A stretch of 38,843 nt of DNA from Halomonadaceae bacterium (lineage in GTDB: Bacteria; Pseudomonadota; Gammaproteobacteria; Pseudomonadales; Oleiphilaceae). Below are positions 32,938 through 38,843 of this stretch, piece by piece. Below the pieces are notes generated by a model. The model saw only the letters and a program-made list of their open reading frames with translations. It had not been told where the DNA came from and searched no databases. The stretch is from positions 1 to 38,843 of the forward strand of contig REBR01000259.1 in NCBI GenBank assembly GCA_007692645.1, in the 5' to 3' direction. The first letter of the stretch is position 1. Each line of letters opens with the position of its first letter. The position numbers were made by a program, and so were the translations under genes.

Positions 32938-34317
32938 TTACGGCTGTTCGTTGCCTTTCAGGCCGATGTCGAAACTGTCGATATAGGCGTTGGGTTTGCG
33001 CCCGTCGTAGGGCACGCCATCAATAAAGTCTGATTGCACCGGTTTGAAGCCGTCTTCGTTGGCAAAGTCCGGGAAATCCTCCGCGGTCATATGGCCATCG
33101 GCAATCAGCGCCTCTGCTGCCTTGCGGTAAATATCCGGGCGGTAGATCTCCCGGGCTTTTTCCATGTACCAGTCATCGGAGCGCTGCTCCGTGAGCTGCC
33201 CCCAGCGGCGCATCTGGGTCATAAACCAGATGGCGTCACTGTAGTAGGGGTAGGTGGCGTTATGGCGGAAGAACACGTTGAAGTCCGGGGCCGCACGGCG
33301 ATCGCCTTTTTCATACTCGAAGGTGCCGGTCATGGAGTTGGCGATCACCGCTTTGTCGGCCCCCACGTAGCGGGACTGGGACAGGATATCAACCGCTTCT
33401 TCGCGATTGGCGTTGTCGTTTTCGTCCAGCCAGTGGGCGGCTCGGATTAATGCCTTCACCACCCGGATATGGGTATTGGGGTAGCGGTCGGCCCAGCTTT
33501 TGCTGACCCCGAACACCTTTTCCGGGTTGTAGGGCCAGATGTCGTGGTTGCTGATCACCGGCACGCCAATGCCGGAGAACACCGCCTGCTGGTTCCAGGG
33601 CTCCCCCACGGCGTAGCCGGCAATGGTGCCCGCATCCATGGTGCTGGGCATCTGCGGCGGTGGGGTCACGGACAGGCGCACCTGGGCATCCCGCCGGCCG
33701 CTGTTGTCCCCCCGTTGCGGGGCATAGAACCCCGGGTGCAGACCACCGGCGGCCAGCCAGTAGCGGATTTCATAGTTATGGGTGGAGACCGGGTAGACCA
33801 TGCCCATATTGAAGTTCTCCCCCTCATCCAGGTAAGACTCCACCACCGGTTTCAGGGCACTGGCACTGATGGGGTGTCTGGGTTTGCCGTCTTCCCGGTC
33901 CTCCACGTGGGGGCGCATCTGTTCCCAGACGTCATTGGAGACGGTAATGGCGTTGCCGTTGAGGTCCATACTGAAGGCGGTGATGACATCCGCCTGGGCG
34001 CCCCCCACCCCAAGGCTTGCGCCGATGGGTTGGCCCGCCAGCATGTGGGCGCCATCCAGCTCCCCGTCGATTACCCGGTCCAGCAACACCCGCCAGTTGG
34101 ACTGGGCTTCCAGGTCCACCATCAGGCCTTCATCAAAGAAGAAGAATTTTTCCGCGGCAATGGCCAGTGGCGCCATGTCCGTGAGCTTGATAAAGCCGAA
34201 GGTCAGCTCGTCTTTTTCCGGTGGGCCCAGCTCTGCCAGGGCGGGGGTCGCTGCAGTGGCCATCACCGCCAGCAGGGGGGCAGCCAGTGGACGTAATAAC
34301 CGGTTGAGATGGGACAT
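32938..34317 (-). CDS. nrtA: Nitrate ABC transporter substrate-binding protein
   Basis: A 459-residue periplasmic binding protein. A Sec signal peptide covers residues 1-28 (ending ATPALA), followed by the NrtA/CmpA fold: [67 protein letters not shown] and [14 protein letters not shown]. It captures nitrate for NrtBD. ATG 34317 has AAGGAG 8 bases upstream; the frame remains open through the leader terminator but that part is not protein-like. It is the first gene of nrtABD, controlled by a sigma-54 promoter and an ANTAR-type leader. Confidence 0.95.
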   Translation of the reverse strand: MSHLNRLLRPLAAPLLAVMATAATPALAELGPPEKDELTFGFIKLTDMAPLAIAAEKFFFFDEGLMVDLEAQSNWRVLLDRVIDGELDGAHMLAGQPIGASLGVGGAQADVITAFSMDLNGNAITVSNDVWEQMRPHVEDREDGKPRHPISASALKPVVESYLDEGENFNMGMVYPVSTHNYEIRYWLAAGGLHPGFYAPQRGDNSGRRDAQVRLSVTPPPQMPSTMDAGTIAGYAVGEPWNQQAVFSGIGVPVISNHDIWPYNPEKVFGVSKSWADRYPNTHIRVVKALIRAAHWLDENDNANREEAVDILSQSRYVGADKAVIANSMTGTFEYEKGDRRAAPDFNVFFRHNATYPYYSDAIWFMTQMRRWGQLTEQRSDDWYMEKAREIYRPDIYRKAAEALIADGHMTAEDFPDFANEDGFKPVQSDFIDGVPYDGRKPNAYIDSFDIGLKGNEQP

Positions 34318-34356
34318 GGGGTTTCTCCTTGAGTCATTTTTTGCCGGCCAAAAAAA

Positions 34357-34396
34357 ACGCCTGCCTCCCGGTAAGGGGAGTGCAGGCGTCGATGCC
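34357..34396 (-). promoter_or_regulatory. NasT/ANTAR-type leader of nrtABD: P2-like hexaloop hairpin overlapping an intrinsic terminator
   Basis: On the minus strand GGC-ATCGAC-GCC (34396 to 34385) gives a six-base loop with A1 and G4. Its 3' arm is shared with the terminator stem (ACGCCTGC plus CTCCC with GGGAG plus GCAGGCGT, 34389 to 34357), which is followed by eight U (to 34350). A possible first stem pairs CAGTGGC with GCCGCTG at 34414-34436, though with a nine-base loop. The terminator stem is nearly the same sequence as that ahead of nasB. Confidence 0.78.
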
Positions 34397-34470
34397 AAAC
34401 AGAGTCAGATTGTCAGCGGCGCTGGGGCGGCCACTGTGTAATTCCAGTTGAGTTGTACTGATTTAATATT

Positions 34471-34486
34471 TGCATCAACCGTGCCA
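34471..34486 (-). promoter_or_regulatory. Sigma-54 promoter of nrtABD
   Basis: The minus strand reads TGGCACGGTTGATGCA with the required 10 bases between GG and GC. It differs from the nasB-nirBD promoter at a single base. The leader to ATG 34317 is about 140 bases. Confidence 0.85.
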
Positions 34487-34552
34487 TTTGTTAAATTCAA
34501 ACAAAAACAACAAGTTGTGGGCATCGCATCTGGCGGGGCGGGTGTTTTTCTC

Positions 34553-34594
34553 CCGTTTTCGGTGCAGCGGAGGGGGCCGCCGCACCGGAAACGG
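34553..34594 (-). other. Long hairpin immediately after nasS
   Basis: CCGTTT, CGGTGC and GCGG pair with CCGC, GCACCG and AAACGG in a long interrupted stem that begins directly after the nasS stop codon. No U run follows on the minus strand, so it is either a weak terminator or a 3'-end stabilising structure separating nasTS from nrtABD. Confidence 0.55.
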
Positions 34595-35722
34595 TCACTT
34601 TTCCATCAGCGTGTCGGCACCCACCTCAATGGGGCCCTTGTGGCCAGGCACAGTAAAGGGGTGGGCATGGCTGCCTTCCTCTTTTTCGCTGCTCACCGGG
34701 GTGTCCAGTGACAGGGCTTCGGCGGCCTGACGGTAAAGGTCAGGGCGAAACAGATCCACGGGCAGCTCTGCCGGTAGCTGGCCCGGTATCTGGCCCCGCT
34801 GGGTCATGCGGTTCAGTAACCAGCGGAACTGGGACAGCCAGGGGAAGTTGGCACTCTGGCGGAAAAAATGCTGCTGAATGCGGGGGTGGAACAGGGCGCT
34901 GCCCCGCTGCCCCAGGGGCGTAATCACCTGATCCAGGTAAGGGGGCAGTGCCAGAATATCCAGCAGCGCCGGACGGTTCACCGGGTTATCCAGCCAGCGG
35001 CAGGCCTGGATCAGGGCCATGAGCAACCGTTCATGGGATTGGGGGTTGGCCTGTTGCCAGTCACTGCGAATGCCCAGGACTTTTTCCGGGGCGTTTTGCC
35101 AGATCTGATGCCCGGTCACTAACAGATGACCGGTGCCGTCCAGTTCCGCCAGTGAGTTCCATGGCTCTCCGACACAGGCCATATCAATCTCACCCCGGGC
35201 CAGGGCGCCGGTCATGCGGTCCGGTGGTACGGTGATCACCCGGATCTCCTGGCCGGGGGCCAGTCCTGCCGTGGCCAGCCAGTCCAGTAACTGCAGATAG
35301 TGGCTGGACCAGGCGTAGACAATGCCCACCAGCAACGGTTGCTGGCGCCGGGCGGCGCACTGGGCCAGGGCCCGGGCAGCCATGGGGGGCTGTGACAGGT
35401 CATGGCCGCTGGCCAGTAACTCATCGTGCAGGGCCCGGCTGACGGTGATGCCGTTGCCGTTGCGGCTCAGCACCATGGCGCAGGTCAGGGGAATGGGGGG
35501 GGCGCCAAGGCCCAGTTGTGCCGCCAGGGTCATGGGGGAAAGCATTTGTCCGCCGTGTAAAGCGCCGACACCCACTTTGTCCCGCAGGCTGGCCCAGGAC
35601 ACTTCCCGGTGCAGCTGCACCTGTAATCCCTGTTGCCGGAACAGCCCCAGTTCACGGGCGATAATCAGGGGTGCAGCATCCAGCAGCGGCATATAGCCCA
35701 GGTGGAGGGGTTGCTCAGTCAT
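34595..35722 (-). CDS. nasS: Nitrate/nitrite sensor protein NasS
   Basis: A 375-residue cytoplasmic relative of NrtA without a signal peptide. It keeps the binding-protein pattern (LGYMPLLDAAPLIIARELGLF, GALHGGQMLSPMTLAAQLG, GNGITVSRAL, EIDMACVGEPWNSL, PEKVLGIRSDWQ). In Azotobacter, Paracoccus and others NasS binds NasT in the absence of nitrate and releases it when nitrate or nitrite is bound. ATG 35722 has GGGAG about 8 bases upstream and overlaps the end of nasT by 8 bases, so the two are made together. The longer open frame starts inside nasT. Confidence 0.93.
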   Translation of the reverse strand: MTEQPLHLGYMPLLDAAPLIIARELGLFRQQGLQVQLHREVSWASLRDKVGVGALHGGQMLSPMTLAAQLGLGAPPIPLTCAMVLSRNGNGITVSRALHDELLASGHDLSQPPMAARALAQCAARRQQPLLVGIVYAWSSHYLQLLDWLATAGLAPGQEIRVITVPPDRMTGALARGEIDMACVGEPWNSLAELDGTGHLLVTGHQIWQNAPEKVLGIRSDWQQANPQSHERLLMALIQACRWLDNPVNRPALLDILALPPYLDQVITPLGQRGSALFHPRIQQHFFRQSANFPWLSQFRWLLNRMTQRGQIPGQLPAELPVDLFRPDLYRQAAEALSLDTPVSSEKEEGSHAHPFTVPGHKGPIEVGADTLMEK

Positions 35723-36320
35723 GGTTGCGTCTCCCGCTGAATATACCAATTACATCGTCTGCCACCTGACCCAGCCGCTGGCTGCGGTCCATGGCCAGTT
35801 TGCGCAGAGTGCGGAACGCCTCCTCTTCGTCACAGCCCTGGTGTTTCATAATCAGGCCCTTGGCCTGCTCCACCTGTTTACGTTCATCCAGGGCGGTACG
35901 GGTTTCCAGCAGTTCGTGGCGCAGTGCCTGAAAGGACTGGAAGCGGGCAATGGCCACATCAATAATAGGCTTGACCCGGTGTTGTTCCAGGCCATCCACA
36001 ATGTAGGCACTGACCCCGGCGCGAACCGCGTTCTGGATGGTTTCACTATCACTTTGACCACTGGCGAAAAACACGATGGGCCGGGGGGCGTGTTCGCTCA
36101 TGGCCGCCATGGTGTCCAGGGTGTCCCGGTCCGGTGAGTCCATATCGATGATCACCAGATCCGGTTGCTGGCTGGCCACGGCGGCCACCAGCCCGAGGGT
36201 ATTATCCCGCTGGCAGATGACTTTATAGCCCTGGGATTCCAGGGCATCCCGGACCAGTTGGGCGCGGTCCGGTTCGTTGTCCACCAGCATCACGCGGACA
36301 GGTGTAATACTCGTTGCCAT
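35715..36320 (-). CDS. nasT: ANTAR-domain transcription antiterminator NasT
   Basis: A 201-residue regulator. A receiver-like domain (1-125) has VMLVDNEPD at 10-18 and the acidic VIIDMD around residue 59. A C-terminal ANTAR domain (about 135-195) has ERKQVEQAKGLIMKHQGCDEEEAF and a conserved Ala/Arg-rich helix. ANTAR domains bind paired hexaloop hairpins in leader RNA and prevent a terminator from forming. The targets are most likely the three leaders in this island at 30.73, 34.36 and 36.62 kb. It is divergent from nasA and overlaps nasS. Confidence 0.94.
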   Translation of the reverse strand: MATSITPVRVMLVDNEPDRAQLVRDALESQGYKVICQRDNTLGLVAAVASQQPDLVIIDMDSPDRDTLDTMAAMSEHAPRPIVFFASGQSDSETIQNAVRAGVSAYIVDGLEQHRVKPIIDVAIARFQSFQALRHELLETRTALDERKQVEQAKGLIMKHQGCDEEEAFRTLRKLAMDRSQRLGQVADDVIGIFSGRRNHD

Positions 36321-36361
36321 GGGACTCCCTCTTGCGGTTAGTGACTACACACGCAAAAGGC

Positions 36362-36377
36362 GGGCCATATTAGTGCA
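36362..36377 (-). promoter_or_regulatory. NtrC-like binding site, distal
   Basis: The minus strand reads TGCACTAATATGGCCC; the left half and the centre match the NtrC pattern TGCACCAAAATGGTGCA, and the right half is degenerate. It lies about 215 bases upstream of the nasA sigma-54 promoter and also close to the nasT start. Confidence 0.45.
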
Positions 36378-36453
36378 TATTAGAAGAGAGGGCGGGCTAA
36401 AGGGGTTTTTACGGTGCAGTCGCCGGTCCCGGGGATAAGGAAGGGGGAAAGTG

Positions 36454-36470
36454 TGCACTAAAATGAGGCG
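36454..36470 (+). promoter_or_regulatory. NtrC-like binding site, proximal
   Basis: TGCACTAAAATGAGGCG matches the first eleven positions of the NtrC consensus with one change and shares TGCACTAAWATG with the distal site. It is about 120 bases upstream of the sigma-54 promoter, a normal enhancer distance. Confidence 0.5.
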
Positions 36471-36550
36471 AATAAGCTGGAAACGCCTTTTTAAGGTGCT
36501 TCTGTACAGCCCATTGGCGGCAAAAAAAAACAGTGGCTTAGCGCCTGTTC

Positions 36551-36580
36551 AGGGGATGTCAGGGGATGTCAGGGGATGGC
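36551..36580 (+). repeat. Threefold 10-base direct repeat at the nasA promoter
   Basis: Three contiguous copies of AGGGGATGTC (the last ends GGC). The third copy merges into the -24 element of the sigma-54 promoter. Ten-base spacing would place each copy on the same DNA face. Confidence 0.9.
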
Positions 36581-36592
36581 ACCGGGCTTGCA
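36577..36592 (+). promoter_or_regulatory. Sigma-54 promoter of nasA
   Basis: TGGCACCGGGCTTGCA is a full match to the sigma-54 consensus TGGCAC-N5-TTGCA. Transcription should begin near 36603, giving a leader of about 120 bases. Confidence 0.92.
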
Positions 36593-36597
36593 TCCCT

Positions 36598-36684
36598 AAA
36601 TACCGCAGTGCAGGTATTTCAGGCAACGATGCCCGGTTACGACTCACGCCATTTGGCAGGTGTGAGTGGTGACCGGGTTTTTTT
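36598..36684 (+). promoter_or_regulatory. NasT/ANTAR-type leader of nasA: two hairpins and a terminator
   Basis: Hairpin 1 pairs AAATACC (36598-36604) with GGTATTT (36613-36619) around GCAGTGCA; part of its left arm may lie before the transcript start. Hairpin 2 is GGC-AACGAT-GCC (36622-36633), with A1 and G4 in a six-base loop. Its last bases are shared with the terminator stem, in which CCCGGT (36632-36637) pairs with ACCGGG (36672-36677) and inner ACTCAC pairs with GTGAGT, followed by seven U. This is the expected anti-termination switch for NasT. Confidence 0.8.
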
Positions 36685-36724
36685 GTTCTTTGCCCATCAC
36701 TTTTTCGCACCACAGGACCGGCCC

Positions 36725-38843
36725 ATGAGTGAAACAGCAACCACCTGTCCCTACTGCGGCGTTGGCTGTGGCGTATTGGCCGAGCCCCGGGGACCTGACC
36801 TGGCACCGGTTCGGGGGGACCCGGACCATCCGGCCAATGAGGGGCGCCTGTGCGTCAAAGGCGCCAGTCTGCATGAAACCCTGGGGCACCATGGCCGCCT
36901 GCTGCAGCCCCGGGTCCGGGGTCGCGCCGTCACCTGGCCAGAAGCCATTAACGCCGTGGCCCGGGGTCTGGCTGAAACCCGGGACCGCCTGGGGGGAGAA
37001 GGGCTGGGCTTTTACCTGTCCGGTCAGTTGCTCACAGAGGACTATTACGTGGCCAACAAGCTGGCCAAGGGGTTTCTCGGCGCCCGCCATCTGGATACCA
37101 ATTCCCGCCTCTGTATGTCTTCCGCAGTGGCGGGCTACAAGCGGGCCCTGGGGGCGGATGCGGTACCCGGGTGCTACGAGGATCTGGACCATGCGGACCT
37201 GCTGGTGCTGAGTGGGGCCAACCCTGCCTGGAACCACCCGATTCTGTATCAGCGCATGAAGCGGGCCAAACAGGCCCAGCCAGGGCGGCGGGTAGTATTG
37301 ATTGACCCCCGGCGCAATGCCTCTGCAGAGCTGGCGGACCTGCATCTGGCTCTGGCACCGGGCACCGATGCCATTCTCTGGAACGGTCTGCTCACTGATC
37401 TGGCGGATCGCCAGGGGCTTGATCAGGGCTATATTGACGCCCACTGCAGCGGCTTTGCTGAAGCCCTGGCTGCTGCCCGGACCTCAGCCCCGGACGCCGC
37501 CAGGGTAGCCCGGGACTGTGGCCTGGCAGAGGCGGATGTACGGCAGTTTTATGACTGGTTCCGGGCCACCCCCCGCACCCTGAGCTTTTATTCCCAGGGC
37601 ATTAACCAGTCCAGCAGTGGCACCGACAAGTGCAATGCCATTATTAACTGCCACCTGGCCACCGGCCGGGTGGGCAAGCCCGGGGCCAGCCCCTTCTCCA
37701 TCACCGGCCAGCCCAACGCCATGGGGGGGCGGGAAGTGGGGGGGCTGGCTAACCAGCTGGCGGCACACCGGGATTACGACACCCCCGGTGCATTAGAGGA
37801 GGTGGCTGGTTTCTGGCAGGCTGCGGATATGGCCCAGGCCCCCGGCCATAAGGCGGTGGACCTGTTTGAGGCGGTGCACCGGGGGGAAATCCAGGCCCTG
37901 TGGATCATGGCCACCAACCCCCTGGTATCCCTGCCGGACAGCAACCGGGTGCGCCAGGCCCTGGAGCGGTGCCCCCTGGTAATTGTCTCTGACTGTGTGG
38001 AAGACAGCGATACCCTGGCCCTGGCGGATATTGTGCTGCCCGCCTGTGGCTGGAGTGAAAAAGACGGCACTGTGACCAATTCCGAGCGTTGTATTTCCCG
38101 CCAGCGGGCCTGGCTGCCAGGGGCAGGAGAGGCCCGTCCTGACTGGTGGATTATCAGCCAGGTGGCCGCTGCCATGGGTTATAGGCAAGCCTTTGATTAC
38201 ACCTCCCCGGCGGCGATCTTCCGGGAGCATGCGGCCCTCTCTGCCCTGAATAATCAGGGCCAGCGGGTGTTCAATATTGGTGGTCTGGCCGGTGTGACGG
38301 ACCAGCAGTATGAAGACCTCAAACCGATTCAGTGGCCGGTGCTGCCCGGTGCCCGTATTGGCCGCCAGCGACTGTTCGGTGATGGACGCTTTGTCACTCC
38401 CGATGGCCGTGGCCGGTTGCTGCCCATCACCCCCCGTGGACCTGAGCAGTCCTGTACTCCCGGTTACCCACTGCGACTCAATACCGGCCGCCTGCGTGAC
38501 CAGTGGCACACCATGACCCGCACCGGCCGGGCCCCCCGCCTGTTGCAGCACCGCAGTGAGCCCTTTGTGGCCATCCACCCCCAGGATCTGGCGGCGTTTA
38601 ACCTTAAAGATGGGGATCTGGCCTGGGTACATAACGCCCTGGGGCGCTTCCTGGGTCGCCTGAAAGTCACCCATGAGCAGCGCCCCGGGGAACTCTTTGT
38701 ACCCATTCACTGGACTGACCAGTTTTCCCGGGAAGCGGTGGTGAGCCGGTTGCTGGCAGCAGTGACTGACCCGGTGTCCGGTCAGCCTGAAAGCAAGCAG
38801 GGAGCGGTAACCCTGAGCCCTTTCAAGGCCCGTTGGCAGGCCC
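36725..38843 (+). CDS. nasA: Assimilatory nitrate reductase catalytic subunit (partial, runs off the window)
   Basis: An open frame of 706 codons with no stop before the window ends. An N-terminal [4Fe-4S] site uses Cys8, Cys11, Cys15 and Cys43. The molybdopterin domain follows, with the molybdenum-ligand Cys130 in NSRLCMSSA, then INQSSSGTDKCNAIINCHLATG, GQPNAMGGREVGGLANQL and WIMATNPLVSLPDSN. A C-terminal molybdopterin dinucleotide-binding region starts near residue 575 (YPLRLNTGRLRDQWHTMTRTG). It reduces nitrate to nitrite in the cytoplasm. No twin-arginine signal is present. It is divergent from nasTS. The missing C-terminus could carry the BFD-like [2Fe-2S] domain found in many NasA proteins; this cannot be seen here. 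Confidence 0.96.
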   Translation, partial: MSETATTCPYCGVGCGVLAEPRGPDLAPVRGDPDHPANEGRLCVKGASLHETLGHHGRLLQPRVRGRAVTWPEAINAVARGLAETRDRLGGEGLGFYLSGQLLTEDYYVANKLAKGFLGARHLDTNSRLCMSSAVAGYKRALGADAVPGCYEDLDHADLLVLSGANPAWNHPILYQRMKRAKQAQPGRRVVLIDPRRNASAELADLHLALAPGTDAILWNGLLTDLADRQGLDQGYIDAHCSGFAEALAAARTSAPDAARVARDCGLAEADVRQFYDWFRATPRTLSFYSQGINQSSSGTDKCNAIINCHLATGRVGKPGASPFSITGQPNAMGGREVGGLANQLAAHRDYDTPGALEEVAGFWQAADMAQAPGHKAVDLFEAVHRGEIQALWIMATNPLVSLPDSNRVRQALERCPLVIVSDCVEDSDTLALADIVLPACGWSEKDGTVTNSERCISRQRAWLPGAGEARPDWWIISQVAAAMGYRQAFDYTSPAAIFREHAALSALNNQGQRVFNIGGLAGVTDQQYEDLKPIQWPVLPGARIGRQRLFGDGRFVTPDGRGRLLPITPRGPEQSCTPGYPLRLNTGRLRDQWHTMTRTGRAPRLLQHRSEPFVAIHPQDLAAFNLKDGDLAWVHNALGRFLGRLKVTHEQRPGELFVPIHWTDQFSREAVVSRLLAAVTDPVSGQPESKQGAVTLSPFKARWQA

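Larger units (their letters stand above)
36321..36724. other. 404-base control region between nasT and nasA
   Basis: No gene fits here. From left to right it holds the nasT promoter region, two NtrC-like sites (36362-36377 and 36454-36470), a threefold 10-base repeat (36551-36580), a consensus sigma-54 promoter (36577-36592) and an ANTAR-type leader with terminator (36598-36684) ahead of nasA. Confidence 0.8.

Noticed and set aside
34318-34398. An upstream extension of the nrtA frame, and a similar [11 protein letters not shown]-like frame at 30552-30770
   Set aside because: The similar peptides arise because the two leader terminators share their sequence. There is no ribosome site, and the frames run through the terminator stem.
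36551-36580. A CRISPR array or larger tandem-repeat element
   Set aside because: The units are contiguous 10-base copies without spacers and end in the sigma-54 promoter.

Overview
The window comes from a high-GC gammaproteobacterium. The genes yfbR, pdxH, tag, ectA, exeM-like, nirBD and NasST are typical of that class. Palindromic GTGGGAGCGGC...GCCGCGAT repeats, like the REP elements of Pseudomonas and relatives, point to Pseudomonadales or a nearby marine/halotolerant lineage. The genus cannot be fixed from the sequence alone. I see no prophage, transposase, CRISPR array, tRNA or rRNA. Coding density is high and the genes look chromosomal.

Layout. 1-2.5 kb: an AraC-type regulator divergent from a membrane fatty-acid desaturase, followed by two REP doublets. 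2.5-4.6 kb: a two-gene aminosugar operon (Gfo/Idh/MocA oxidoreductase plus DegT aminotransferase, GnnAB-like). 5.1-7.2 kb: a TVP38/DedA-type membrane domain fused to a flavin disulfide reductase. 7.4-9.4 kb: ectA followed directly by the ectoine-type aspartokinase, with no ectB or ectC between them. 9.6-10.7 kb: a group-2-like sigma factor. 10.8-10.9 kb: a third REP doublet. 10.9-15.5 kb (all minus): a DUF6482/DUF3429 pair, a tag-crcB-crcB operon with two fluoride-channel genes, a serine esterase, and pdxH with a phosphopantetheinyl transferase. 15.7-17.0 kb: a ModA-like protein overlapping yfbR. 17.1-20.0 kb (minus): an L,D-transpeptidase, a MarR regulator and an MFS transporter. 20.2-24.5 kb: an ExeM/NucH-type nuclease and a PAS-GGDEF-EAL protein. 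24.4-26.4 kb: a truncated beta-hydroxyacid dehydrogenase and a second AraC-type regulator.

26.4 kb to the end is an assimilatory nitrate/nitrite island. On the minus strand are nasT-nasS (ANTAR antiterminator and nitrate sensor), nrtA-nrtB-nrtD (nitrate ABC importer), and a NasB-like flavoprotein followed by nirB-nirD (nitrite reductase). On the plus strand is nasA (nitrate reductase), which runs off the window. Three of the transcription units (nasA, nrtABD, nasB-nirBD) each start with a near-consensus sigma-54 promoter. Each then has a leader carrying a GGC-AWCGAY-GCC mini-hairpin overlapping the 5' arm of an intrinsic terminator. This is the arrangement expected for NasT/NasR-type ANTAR antitermination under nitrogen (NtrC) control. 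Nitrate would be imported by NrtABD, reduced by NasA (electrons probably from the NasB-like protein), and the nitrite reduced to ammonium by NirBD. NasS and NasT would sense nitrate and release the leader terminators.

The main points for a second look are the three-leader NasST regulon, the ectA-ask pair without ectBC, the sigma factor with altered -10-contact residues, and the tandem crcB pair in which one copy has lost a pore phenylalanine.
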